DNA of 64,000 bases from DAITQM01 sp039794245. Lineage in GTDB: Bacteria > Pseudomonadota > Gammaproteobacteria > Xanthomonadales > Wenzhouxiangellaceae. The translations under genes were made by a program, and so were the position numbers. Positions 31,772-40,453 of this stretch are shown in pieces (the first letter of the stretch is position 1; the number at the start of each line of letters is the position of its first letter). Location of the stretch: contig JBDIVS010000013.1 in assembly GCA_039794245.1 (NCBI GenBank), positions 1 to 64,000 of the forward strand, in the 5' to 3' direction. A model generated the notes under the pieces. That model searched no databases. It saw nothing but the letters and a program-made list of their open reading frames with translations, and had not been told where the DNA came from.

Positions 31772-33346
31772 GTGTTGTTCAGAAGCCTATTATGCCGCTT
31801 GATCGGCGGTCTTGCCATTGTTTTTTTCAGTCTGCCGACCGCCGCCGGCGAGGCCGGGGCGACGCTGGTCAGAGGACTCGGACCCGAGCCGGATTCGCTC
31901 GATCCGCAACTGGCGCGCGGCCTGTCGGCGCTCAATGTGCTGCGCGATCTTTACGAAGGACTGGTCACGCTCGATGCCGCGGGCCGGCCGGTACCCGGCT
32001 GGGCCTCATCGTGGCAGCGTAGCGACGACGGCCGGCGTTACGAATTTGTGCTGCGCCCCGGGGCGCGCTGGTCCGACGGCGCGCCGCTCAGTGCCGAGGA
32101 TTTCGCCCGCGGCCTGCGCTTTGCACTGAGCGCGGCGAACGGTGCGCCGTTCGCCGGCCTGTTGGCGCCGATCCGCAATGCCGGCCCGGTGCTGGCCGGC
32201 AAGCTGCCGTTGGAACGTTTAGGCATCGAAGCTGAAAACGGCCGCCTGACGATCACGCTCGAAACCCCCACCCCCTGGCTGCTGCACGTACTCGCGCACC
32301 CGGTCAGCGCCCCGCGCCGTGCCGCCGGCAGTGCGCCGTCACGCCGCGCCACGAGCGGCGCTTTTCGCCTGCGTGAAGTGCGGCCACAGAGCGCCATCGT
32401 CATCGAGCGCAATCCGTACCACCATGCCGCCGCCGATACGGCGATCGACACCGTCGTCTGGACGGTCAGCGAGGATCCGGCGGGCGAACTGGCGCGTTAC
32501 CGCAGCGGCGAGATCGATATCACCGAGACCATTCCGCCGGGGCAATTCGCCTGGCTCAAGACGCATTACCCCGACGATCTGCGCAGCGCGCCCTATCTCG
32601 GTACGTATTATCTGACCTATAATCTGACCCGCCCGCCGTTCAAGGACAACCCCGAGTTGCGCCGCGCCCTCAGCCTGGCGATCGATCGCGACACGCTGGT
32701 CCGGATCGTGACCGGTGCCGGCGAGATCCCGGCGTACACACTCGTCGCCCCCGGCCTTGAAGATTACCCTTATCCAGCTTCCGATACGGCGTTGATGAGC
32801 CGCGCAGAACGCCTCGCCCTGGCCCGCACGCTGTATCAGCAGGCCGGTTATGGTCCTGAGCGGCCGCTGGAAGTCGAACTGCGTTACAACACTTCTTTGC
32901 AGCAACGGCGCATCGTCTCGGCGATCGGCGCCATGTGGCGCGAATACCTGGGCATCGTCACCCGCCTGCATAACGAGGAATGGAAAGTGTTCGTCGTCAA
33001 CCGCCGCGCCCGGCGCATCACCGAAGTGGTGCGCGGCGGCTGGATCGCCGATCTGCCCGACGTGCTGAGTTTTCTCGAGCCGTTCACCGCCACCAGCAAC
33101 AGCAACGACAGTGGTTACCACGATCCGAAATTCGAGATGCTTTTGGCCCGTGCCGCGGCCAGCGAGGATCCGGGCAGCCGCCTGTTATGGCTGGCCCGCG
33201 GCGAACACCACCTGCTCGCCGCGCAGCCGATCATTCCTGTTTACCACTATGTCTCGCGCCACCTGGTGCGGCCGGGGATCGAAGGTTTTGCCGCCAATCC
33301 GCTGGATCTGCACTTGTCGCGTTATCTCAGGTGGCAGGAGCGGTAG
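31772..33346 (+). CDS. Oligopeptide ABC transporter substrate-binding protein 1
   Basis: A 524-residue periplasmic SBP_bac_5 protein. The GTG start at 31772 is preceded by GAGG. The signal peptide (residues 2–25) ends at TAAGEAG without a lipobox, so it is probably soluble. Family features are GPEPDSLDPQLARGLSALNV, VLRPGARWSDGAPLSAEDF, YLTYNLTRPPFKDNPELRRA and LAIDRDTLV. It recognises peptides for the importer encoded by the next genes. The following gene is a paralogue, directly abutting. Confidence 0.92.
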   Translation: MLFRSLLCRLIGGLAIVFFSLPTAAGEAGATLVRGLGPEPDSLDPQLARGLSALNVLRDLYEGLVTLDAAGRPVPGWASSWQRSDDGRRYEFVLRPGARWSDGAPLSAEDFARGLRFALSAANGAPFAGLLAPIRNAGPVLAGKLPLERLGIEAENGRLTITLETPTPWLLHVLAHPVSAPRRAAGSAPSRRATSGAFRLREVRPQSAIVIERNPYHHAAADTAIDTVVWTVSEDPAGELARYRSGEIDITETIPPGQFAWLKTHYPDDLRSAPYLGTYYLTYNLTRPPFKDNPELRRALSLAIDRDTLVRIVTGAGEIPAYTLVAPGLEDYPYPASDTALMSRAERLALARTLYQQAGYGPERPLEVELRYNTSLQQRRIVSAIGAMWREYLGIVTRLHNEEWKVFVVNRRARRITEVVRGGWIADLPDVLSFLEPFTATSNSNDSGYHDPKFEMLLARAAASEDPGSRLLWLARGEHHLLAAQPIIPVYHYVSRHLVRPGIEGFAANPLDLHLSRYLRWQER

Positions 33347-35035
33347 ATGAGGCAGGTGGCGGTTGCGTTGTTTGCGCTCGGTACTGCGGCAGGGTGCGGC
33401 GCGCCGCCGCCGCCACCGCCGGTGGTGGACGAGCGCCCGGCGCCGGCCGCGGCGCCGTTTGTCGCCGGTACGCCGGTCTTGCGCCGCGGTAACGGCGGTG
33501 AACCGGAGACGCTTGATCCGCACCGGGCGCAAAGCGTTCCGGCGCAGAACATCCTGCGCGATCTGTTCGAGGGCCTGACCGCCGAGGCGGCCGACGGCAG
33601 CGTGATTCCGGGGGCCGCGGCGCACTGGGATATCAGCCGCGATGGGCGGCGTTACACGTTTTATCTCGACTCCACAGCCCGCTGGTCGGACGGTGTGCCG
33701 CTCGCTGCCGAGGATTTCGTTTACAGCCTCAGGCGCAGCGCCGATCCGGCGACCGGCTCGCCGGCCGTGCAGGTGCTCTCGCCGATCGCCAACGCCCAGG
33801 CGGTGTTCGCCGGGCATCTGGCGCCGGCCGAACTCGGCGTCCGGGCCCTGAATCCGCGGACCGTGCAGATCGATCTCGAAAACCCGACGCCTTATTTTCT
33901 CAGCCTGCTGGCGCTGCCTCCGGCCTATCCGCTGCGCCGCGCCAACGTCGAGGCGGCGTCCGACACTTTCACCCGTCCCGGGATGCTGATCAGCAACGGG
34001 GCCTACGTTTTGGCCGAATGGCGCGTCGGGTCGCGCATCCGGCTGTTGAAAAACCCCCATTACCGCGACAAAGACCACATCGCGATCGGCGAAGTGCACT
34101 ATTACCCGATCGCCGATCAGAATGCCGAACTGGCCCGCTACCGGGCGGGCGACCTCGATTGGACCTATGACCTGCCCAATGCCCGGCTCGACTGGTTGCG
34201 CCAGCAATTTCCCGAAGCGCTCACCGTAGCGCCGTGGCTCGGCACCTATTACCTCGGCTTCAATCTGACCCGCCCGCCGTTTTCCGATGCACCGGATCTC
34301 AGGCGGGCGTTGAATCTGGCCATCGATCGCGAACTTCTGGTTGACAAGGTCACCCGCTTCGGTGAATTGCCCAGTTTCAACATCACGCCGCCGGGGATGC
34401 CCGGTTATCACCAACCGCGGCCGGTCGAAACCGGTTGGGCACAGGCCGAGCGCGAAGCCGAAGCCCGCCGCCTGTACCGGGAAGCGGGTTATTCCGCCGA
34501 ACGGCCGCTGCGCCTGGAACTGCGGTATAACACCAGCGCCAACCACAAAAAGATCGCGCTCGCCGTGGCCGCGATGTGGCGCGCCGTGCTCGGCGTCGAA
34601 ACCACGCTGCTCAACGAGGAATGGAAGGTCTTTTTGCAGAACCGCCAGCAAAAACGGGTCACCGAAGTGTTTCGCGGCGGTTGGATCGGAGATTACAATG
34701 ATCCTTATGCCTTTCTCGAGATTTTTCGTTCGACGCATCGCCAGAACGACACTGGATACGCCGACCCTTCGTATGACCGCCTGCTCGACCGGATCGCCGC
34801 CGAGCCGGTGCCGGTGCGCCGCTTCCGGCTGCTCTCCGAAGCCGAGCGCCGGCTGCTCGCCGCGCAGCCGGTGGCGCCGCTTTATACCTATGTCACCAAA
34901 CGGCTTGTCAACCCCGGGCTCAAGGGCTGGCAGGACAACCTGATGGATCACCACCCGAGCCGTTGGATGTATTTCGCCGGAGGTGGTTCGACGCCTGACG
35001 ATCCGACACCGGTGGCCGGCGGGGAAGGGCCATGA
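33347..35035 (+). CDS. Oligopeptide ABC transporter substrate-binding lipoprotein 2
   Basis: A 562-residue SBP_bac_5 protein, a paralogue of the preceding product (shared LDPHRAQSVPAQNILRDLFE and NLTRPPFSDAPDLRRALNLA). Unlike that one, it has a lipobox-like leader (ALGTAAGCGAP) and a Pro-rich linker, so it should be membrane-tethered. It starts immediately after the stop of the first SBP and overlaps the permease start by four bases. The pair may differ in ligand or in retention. Confidence 0.93.
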   Translation: MRQVAVALFALGTAAGCGAPPPPPPVVDERPAPAAAPFVAGTPVLRRGNGGEPETLDPHRAQSVPAQNILRDLFEGLTAEAADGSVIPGAAAHWDISRDGRRYTFYLDSTARWSDGVPLAAEDFVYSLRRSADPATGSPAVQVLSPIANAQAVFAGHLAPAELGVRALNPRTVQIDLENPTPYFLSLLALPPAYPLRRANVEAASDTFTRPGMLISNGAYVLAEWRVGSRIRLLKNPHYRDKDHIAIGEVHYYPIADQNAELARYRAGDLDWTYDLPNARLDWLRQQFPEALTVAPWLGTYYLGFNLTRPPFSDAPDLRRALNLAIDRELLVDKVTRFGELPSFNITPPGMPGYHQPRPVETGWAQAEREAEARRLYREAGYSAERPLRLELRYNTSANHKKIALAVAAMWRAVLGVETTLLNEEWKVFLQNRQQKRVTEVFRGGWIGDYNDPYAFLEIFRSTHRQNDTGYADPSYDRLLDRIAAEPVPVRRFRLLSEAERRLLAAQPVAPLYTYVTKRLVNPGLKGWQDNLMDHHPSRWMYFAGGGSTPDDPTPVAGGEGP

Positions 35036-35958
35036 TCCGCTTCGCCCTGCGCCGCCTGTTGACTGCGGTGCCGACGCTGTGGCTGTTGATCACCGTGGCG
35101 TTTTTCATGATCCGCCTGACGCCCGGCGGCCCGTTCGATGACGAGCGCGCCCTGCCGGCCGACATCGAGGCGAACATCGCGGCCCACTATCACCTGGACG
35201 AGCCGCTGATCGTGCAGTATGGCCGCTATCTCGGGGCGGTGATCAAACTCGATTTCGGACCGTCATTCGCCTACCGTGACTGGACGGTCAACGAACTGAT
35301 CGCCGCCGGCTTTCCGGTATCGGCTTTGCTCGGCGCGCTGGCCGTCATTGCCGCCCTCGTCCTCGGTACGCTGGCCGGGGCCGGCGCCGCACTCCGCCAG
35401 AACCGCCCGCTCGATCACACCTTGATGGCCTTTGCGCTGAGCGGGATTTCGATCCCCAACTTCGTCATCGGGCCGCTTCTGATCCTGCTTTTCGCACTGC
35501 ACCTCGGCTGGCTGCCGGCCGGCGGCTGGAGCGGCGCGCGGCGGGAAATGATCCTTCCTGTCGTCACCCTCGCCCTGCCGCTCATCGCCTATATCGCCCG
35601 CCTGACGCGCGCCAGCCTGCTCGAGGTGCTGAACAGCAATTACATCCGCGCCGCCCGGGCGCGCGGCCTTGCGATGCACCAGGTCATCGTCCGCCACGCG
35701 CTCAAACCCGCGGCGCTGCCGGTGCTGTCCTTTCTCGGGCCGGCGATCGCCGGGGTTTTGACCGGCTCGGTCGTCATCGAACGGATCTTCAGTATTCCCG
35801 GCCTCGGCGGACATTTCGTCCAGGGGGCGCTGAACCGCGATTACACGCTGGTACTCGGCGTCGTGGTGTTCTACGGCATCTTGATCATCGCCCTCAATTT
35901 CATCGTCGATCTGCTCTATGCCTGGCTCGATCCGTTGATCCGCTATGACCGGCGTTAA
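35032..35958 (+). CDS. oppB: Oligopeptide ABC transporter permease OppB
   Basis: A 308-residue BPD_transp_1 permease with about six helices. The N-terminal RLLTAVPTLWLLITVAFFMI and PGGPFDDERALP segments are OppB hallmarks, and the coupling loop reads NYIRAARARGLAMHQVIVRHAL (EAA-type). It forms the membrane channel with OppC. The ATG overlaps the SBP2 stop by four bases, and its own end overlaps oppC by 14. Confidence 0.95.
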   Translation: MIRFALRRLLTAVPTLWLLITVAFFMIRLTPGGPFDDERALPADIEANIAAHYHLDEPLIVQYGRYLGAVIKLDFGPSFAYRDWTVNELIAAGFPVSALLGALAVIAALVLGTLAGAGAALRQNRPLDHTLMAFALSGISIPNFVIGPLLILLFALHLGWLPAGGWSGARREMILPVVTLALPLIAYIARLTRASLLEVLNSNYIRAARARGLAMHQVIVRHALKPAALPVLSFLGPAIAGVLTGSVVIERIFSIPGLGGHFVQGALNRDYTLVLGVVVFYGILIIALNFIVDLLYAWLDPLIRYDRR

Positions 35959-36871
35959 TCAATCGGCCACGGGTTCGGATGCCGAAACGGCACCGGGGTT
36001 GTTGCCCGCCGCGCCGCCGCGTGGCCGTTCCCTGTGGCGCGATGCCGGCCGCCGCCTGTGGTCCAACCACGCGGCGGTGATCGCCGGGTTTTTGCTGCTC
36101 ATCATCGTCCTCGCGGTGATCGCGGCACCGTGGTTTGCACCGCACGACTACCTGACGCCCGACTGGGAAAGGGCGGCGAGCGGTCCGGGAACGGCCGCCG
36201 GCCACTGGTTCGGCACCGATGCGATCGGCCGGGACCTGTTCGCCCGGACGATGATCGGCGGGCGTATCTCGCTGGCCGTCGGCCTTTTGGCGACGCTGGT
36301 CAGTCTGCTCATCGGGGTGGTCTACGGCGCGATCGCCGGTTATTTCGGCGGCCGGATCGACGATGTGATGATGCGCCTGGTCGATGTGCTGTATGCCCTG
36401 CCGTTCATGTTCTTCGTGATCTTGCTGATGGTCGTCTTCCAGCGCCACATCGTACTGGTATTCGTCGCCATCGGCGCCGTCAACTGGCTCGACATGGCGC
36501 GCATCGTGCGCGGCCAGACGCTGGCCCTGCGCAACCGGCCGTTCGTCGAGGCGGCGCGGGCGATCGGCGTTAGGCCGGCGGCGATCATCCGCCGTCATAT
36601 CGTGCCCAATCTGCTCGGCGTGGTCATAGTCTATGCGACGCTGACCATGCCGCAGGTCATCCTTGTCGAATCCTTTCTGAGTTTTCTCGGTCTCGGCGTG
36701 CAAGAGCCGATGACCAGTTGGGGGCTGCTCGTCAACGAGGGGGCGCAGGAACTCGAGGTGGCACCATGGACGCTGATCTTTCCCGCGCTGTTTCTGGTCG
36801 CCACCCTGTTTTGCCTGAACTTTCTCGGCGACGGGCTGCGCGACGCACTCGACCCGAAGGATTACTTCTGA
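35945..36871 (+). CDS. oppC: Oligopeptide ABC transporter permease OppC
   Basis: A 308-residue permease. It has the OppC N-terminal domain (LWSNHAAVIAGFLLLIIVLA), HWFGTDAIGRDLFARTMIGG and the EAA loop FVEAARAIGVRPAAIIRRHI. It pairs with OppB. The start lies 14 bases inside oppB, and the stop shares one base with the oppD start, so the operon is tightly packed. Confidence 0.95.
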   Translation: MTGVNQSATGSDAETAPGLLPAAPPRGRSLWRDAGRRLWSNHAAVIAGFLLLIIVLAVIAAPWFAPHDYLTPDWERAASGPGTAAGHWFGTDAIGRDLFARTMIGGRISLAVGLLATLVSLLIGVVYGAIAGYFGGRIDDVMMRLVDVLYALPFMFFVILLMVVFQRHIVLVFVAIGAVNWLDMARIVRGQTLALRNRPFVEAARAIGVRPAAIIRRHIVPNLLGVVIVYATLTMPQVILVESFLSFLGLGVQEPMTSWGLLVNEGAQELEVAPWTLIFPALFLVATLFCLNFLGDGLRDALDPKDYF

Positions 36872-37836
36872 TGCCGCTGCTCGAAGTCCGCGACCTCGAA
36901 ATCAGCTTTGCGACGCCGGAAGGGACGGTGCATGCGGTCAACAGCGTCGATTTCGATGTCGAGGCCGGTGAATTCATGGCCATCGTCGGCGAATCCGGGT
37001 CGGGAAAATCGCAGACCGCACTGGCCATCGCCGGCCTTATCGCCGCCAATGGCCGCCTTTCGGGCAGCATCCGTTTCGCCGGCGTTGAACTCATCGGCCT
37101 GCCGGAACGCGATTACCGGCGCTGGCGCGGTGGCGGCATCGGCCTGATTTTTCAGGATGCCGTCACGGCGCTGAATCCCTACCGGACGATCGGCAGCCAG
37201 TTGCGCGAGGCGTTGGTCACGCACTTTCCGTGTTCGCGCCGCGAAGCCGAGCGCCGGGCGATCGCGATGCTCGAACAGGTCCGGCTGGCAGACCCTGAGC
37301 GTCGCTTGAGGCAATACCCGCACGAGTTGTCCGGCGGCATGCAGCAGCGGGTGATGATTGCACTGGCCTTGTTGCCCCGGCCGCGGTTGTTGATCGCCGA
37401 CGAGCCGACCAGCGTTCTCGACGTGACGGTGCAGGCCGATATCGGGGCACTGCTCAGAACCTACCAGCAACGGCACGACACGGCGGTGATGCTGATCACC
37501 CACGACCTGGGCTTCGTCGCCGGCCTGGCCGAACGGGTGCTCGTGATGTACGCCGGGCAGGTGATGGAATATGCTGCGATTGACGCCCTGTTTCACCACA
37601 GCGAACACCCCTATACACGCGGCCTGCTGCGCTCGATACCGCGGCTCGATGCGCCGGCCGACGACGCGCTGCACGGTATCCCGGGCAATCCACCAAATCC
37701 GCTGGCCCGGCCGGCAGGTTGCCCGTTTCGCGAGCGCTGTCCCTATGCCTTCGATACGTGCCTGACGATGCCGCCTCTGGTCAGGGCGGCACACGGCGGT
37801 CTGAAGCGGTGCCACCTCGAGGCCTTGGGACCGTGA
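36871..37836 (+). CDS. oppD: Oligopeptide ABC transporter ATP-binding protein OppD
   Basis: A 321-residue ABC ATPase. Walker A is VGESGSGKSQTA, the Q-loop is in IFQDAVTALNPYR, the signature is PHELSGGMQQRV, and Walker B is LLIADEPTSVLDV. The C-terminal oligopeptide/dipeptide extension has CPFRERCPYAFDTC, a probable Fe–S or metal-binding cysteine cluster. The ATG at 36871 overlaps the oppC stop. It powers peptide uptake with OppF. Confidence 0.96.
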   Translation: MPLLEVRDLEISFATPEGTVHAVNSVDFDVEAGEFMAIVGESGSGKSQTALAIAGLIAANGRLSGSIRFAGVELIGLPERDYRRWRGGGIGLIFQDAVTALNPYRTIGSQLREALVTHFPCSRREAERRAIAMLEQVRLADPERRLRQYPHELSGGMQQRVMIALALLPRPRLLIADEPTSVLDVTVQADIGALLRTYQQRHDTAVMLITHDLGFVAGLAERVLVMYAGQVMEYAAIDALFHHSEHPYTRGLLRSIPRLDAPADDALHGIPGNPPNPLARPAGCPFRERCPYAFDTCLTMPPLVRAAHGGLKRCHLEALGP

Positions 37837-38858
37837 GCGCACCGATACTGGTCGTCGAGGATCTGACTGCGGTTTATCCGGCGCCGGCCGGTTTTTGGTT
37901 GCGGCGCCGCCGGCCGGATCTAGTCGCCCTCGACGGTGTCGGGTTTGCGCTCGAGCGCGGTGCGACGCTCGGTGTCGTCGGCGAATCGGGCAGCGGCAAA
38001 TCGACGCTGGCCAGGGCGCTGCTCGGCCTCGGCCCGGCGGCGGTCAGCGGCAAGGTGTACTGGCGCGGCGAAAACCTGCGCGCCCTGCCGCCCGAGGTGC
38101 AGCGCGAACGGCGCCAGCAGATGCAACTGGTGTTCCAGGATCCTTTAGGCTCCCTGAACCCGCGCCTGACGGCCGGCGAAATCGTTGCCGAACCGCTCAG
38201 AACGTTCCATCCGCGGATGGCGCGGGTGCAGATCGCCGAGCGGGTGCGCGGTATGCTCAAGCTGGTCGGCCTCGATCCTAATCACCTCAATCGCTATCCC
38301 CACGAGTTTTCGGTCGGCCAGTGCCAGAGGCTCGGCATCGCCCGCGCCCTGGTGCTGAACCCGCGCCTTTTGATCTGCGACGAGCCGGTCAGTGCCCTCG
38401 ATGTCTCGATCCAGGCGCAGATCATCCATCTGCTCAAGGACTTGCAGGCCAAAATGCAGTTGACGATCGTGTTCATTGCTCACGACCTCGGCATTCTCAG
38501 GCAGGTCAGCGACCAGGTGCTGGTGCTCTATCTCGGGCGGGTGATGGAGTCCGGCGACCGGCAGAGCATCTACCAGGCGCCGCGCCACCCCTACACCCGG
38601 GCGCTGCTCAATGCCGTGCCGTGGCCCGATCCGGAGCGCGAGCGGCGCCGCGTCCGCGAACCATACGGCGAATTGCCGTCGGCGCACGAATTGCCGGCGG
38701 GTTGCCTGTTTCACCCGCGCTGCCCGTTCGCGATCGACCGTTGCCGGCAGGAAAAACCCAGCCTCAGGCCCTGGCGCGACGGCCGCACGGCCTGTCACCG
38801 CAGCGAGGAGCTGGCGCTCGGCAGCCAAACGGCGCTGCCCGCGGACAAGACCGGTTAA
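37833..38858 (+). CDS. oppF: Oligopeptide ABC transporter ATP-binding protein OppF
   Basis: A 341-residue ABC ATPase. The start is GTG at 37833 (GTGA overlap with oppD). Walker A is VGESGSGKSTLARAL, the signature region reads PHEFSVGQCQRLGIA (SVGQ in place of SGGQ), and Walker B is LLICDEPVSALDV. The C-terminal Cys-rich extension is CLFHPRCPFAIDRC. It completes a full Opp importer of two SBPs, two permeases and two ATPases. Confidence 0.95.
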   Translation: MSAPILVVEDLTAVYPAPAGFWLRRRRPDLVALDGVGFALERGATLGVVGESGSGKSTLARALLGLGPAAVSGKVYWRGENLRALPPEVQRERRQQMQLVFQDPLGSLNPRLTAGEIVAEPLRTFHPRMARVQIAERVRGMLKLVGLDPNHLNRYPHEFSVGQCQRLGIARALVLNPRLLICDEPVSALDVSIQAQIIHLLKDLQAKMQLTIVFIAHDLGILRQVSDQVLVLYLGRVMESGDRQSIYQAPRHPYTRALLNAVPWPDPERERRRVREPYGELPSAHELPAGCLFHPRCPFAIDRCRQEKPSLRPWRDGRTACHRSEELALGSQTALPADKTG

Positions 38859-38925
38859 CCAAAAATTTTGACAACCGTGCGTTAGAATGAGCGGTTCCTA
38901 ATAAGGCAAAGCCAGGCGGAAAACC

Positions 38926-39537
38926 ATGTCCGACCGCGCATTTTTATCGTTCATCCCGCTGCTTTTCGCAATGGGGCTCGCCGCCTGCGGCTCCCAGCCC
39001 CGCACCGCACCGGCATTGACCCCGCCGCCGGTCACCCGGGTGATGGTCGTTGGCATGAGCAACGACCCGATCCAGATCAGCGCCTTCGAGAACATCTACT
39101 CCAACACACTGCGCTCCGAGTCGCAGACCGTGTGCCTGATCGGCACCGGCCTGCCGGACCTGCGCGAGGGGATCACGCTGCAATCCCTGCAATCCGCGGC
39201 GGCCAAAGCCAACGCCCATGCCATCGTGATCAACCGCATCGTCAGGCCGGGGACGCGCCCGGCCGGTGAAACAACGCTTGCCGATTATCTCGACCAGGCG
39301 CGCCGCGAAGCCGGCCTGTGGCGCGAGCTCGACAAGGGGATCATCGAATCGGTGCTGTTCGATGCCGATAGCGGCGCGCAGCTCTGGCGCGGCGAATCGG
39401 GGAACGTGAATCCCAAAGGCCGCCTCAAGGAGCTGTCCAGGGCGAGCGAGCGATTGGCCAATCGCCTGGCCGGCAGCGACAAACTGCCCGAAGCGCTGGC
39501 CGCGGACGATGGCGAGCGGGTCAACAGCAGCGAATAA
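38926..39537 (+). CDS. Hypothetical lipoprotein
   Basis: A 203-residue protein whose leader (residues 1–21) ends AMGLAACGSQP, a clear lipobox. The mature part begins TRVMVVGMSNDPIQISAFEN, a Rossmann-like beta-alpha start, and contains alternating strands and helices with a Cys in SQTVCLIGTG. It resembles DUF4136-like or GNA1162-like periplasmic lipoproteins only in general shape. I do not recognise the family. No operon partner overlaps it. Confidence 0.7.
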   Translation: MSDRAFLSFIPLLFAMGLAACGSQPRTAPALTPPPVTRVMVVGMSNDPIQISAFENIYSNTLRSESQTVCLIGTGLPDLREGITLQSLQSAAAKANAHAIVINRIVRPGTRPAGETTLADYLDQARREAGLWRELDKGIIESVLFDADSGAQLWRGESGNVNPKGRLKELSRASERLANRLAGSDKLPEALAADDGERVNSSE

Positions 39538-39543
39538 ACCTTA

Positions 39544-39566
39544 GGAAACTCTGATTCAGAGTTTCC
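39544..39566. terminator. Perfect 23-base palindrome after lipoprotein gene
   Basis: GGAAACTCTGA and TCAGAGTTTCC form a perfect 11-bp inverted repeat around one T, six bases after the stop. It lies between convergent genes and may work as a bidirectional terminator. The sequence also resembles back-to-back transposon ends, which cannot be excluded. Confidence 0.45.
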
Positions 39567-39625
39567 GCGAACCATGGACGGGTTTGCCCGCGTATCAAGT
39601 ACGTAAGTGCTTGATTAAACTTCCC

Positions 39626-40201
39626 TTATTTTTCGGATTGCTGCCCAGCCCCGCGGCGCGGCCGTTTCCAGAGCACCTCGCCGTTGCCGCCCTGGCGCGC
39701 GAGACGGCGGGCGATCACGAACAAAAAATCCGACAGGCGGTTCAGATAGCGCCGGCCGGCGCTGCCGGGCTCCGGCTTTTCGCGGGTCAGTGTCACGTAA
39801 CGCCGTTCGGCCCGGCGGCAGATGGCGCGGGCCAGGTGGGCCGCGGCCGCGGCCCGCCCGCCGCCGGGCAGGATGAAGTTTTCGAGCGGCGGCAGATCGG
39901 CGTTGAGACGATCGAGTTCGTTTTCGAGCCAGGTGACGCGCGAGGCATCGAGCAGGCAATGGCCGGGCAGGGACAACTCGCCGCCAAGGTCGAACAGGTC
40001 GTGCTGTATTTCGCTTAGTACGGCGCCAATCACGGCATCGGTGGTTTCTGCGGCAACCAGGCCGAGCGCCGAATTCAGCTCGTCGACCGCACCGATCGCC
40101 TCGATGCGGGCGTCATCCTTGGCAACGCGCCGGCCGTCGCCGAGCCCGGTTTCGCCGGCATCGCCGGTGCGCGTATACAGCTTGCTGAGTCTAAATCCCA
40201 T
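39626..40201 (-). CDS. PduO-type cob(I)alamin adenosyltransferase
   Basis: A 191-residue ATP:cob(I)alamin adenosyltransferase. Conserved parts are LSKLYTRTGDAGETGLGDGR (ATP loop), VDELNSALGL, LFDLGGELS, FILPGGGRAAAAAHLARAIC and RRAERR. The last two are the PduO signature. It makes adenosylcobalamin in the cytoplasm. The ATG at 40201 lies 19 bases from the end of a miniature element, so its promoter must lie within that element or beyond it. Confidence 0.93.
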   Translation of the reverse strand: MGFRLSKLYTRTGDAGETGLGDGRRVAKDDARIEAIGAVDELNSALGLVAAETTDAVIGAVLSEIQHDLFDLGGELSLPGHCLLDASRVTWLENELDRLNADLPPLENFILPGGGRAAAAAHLARAICRRAERRYVTLTREKPEPGSAGRRYLNRLSDFLFVIARRLARQGGNGEVLWKRPRRGAGQQSEK

Positions 40202-40220
40202 CGATCGATCCGTCAGTCCA

Positions 40221-40453
40221 CCCAACTGTTGCATAAATTCCCGGAATTCTCGGCCAAGCGGGTGAGTGCAGCTTGTTCGATTTGCCGCGGAAGCGTAGTT
40301 ATTCCTACGGTTTAAGGCAAAGCTGCCGCCCGCTTGGGCGAGAAACCGGGCGCGTCACCCCAGGTGAATTCGATGCTTTAACTAAAATTCTCATAACTTA
40401 TTGATTTAATGAAGAAATCTATAAATTCGAGCAAAATTTATGCAACTGTTGGG
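40221..40453 (+). repeat. 233-bp miniature element, copy 5, with TCCA duplication
   Basis: The best-preserved copy. It begins CCCAACTGTTGCATAAATT and ends AATTTATGCAACTGTTGGG, with terminal inverted repeats that match except at positions past about 19. It is flanked by TCCA at 40217–40220 and at 40454–40457, a 4-bp target duplication. It inserted between the adenosyltransferase promoter side and the 3' end of the asparaginase-like gene, to which it supplies a stop codon. It has no coding capacity. Confidence 0.92.

Noticed and set aside
38868..38888. Promoter TTGACA / TAGAAT before the lipoprotein at 38926
   Set aside because: The spacer is only nine bases, far too short for sigma70; no better pair with 16–18 bases was seen.
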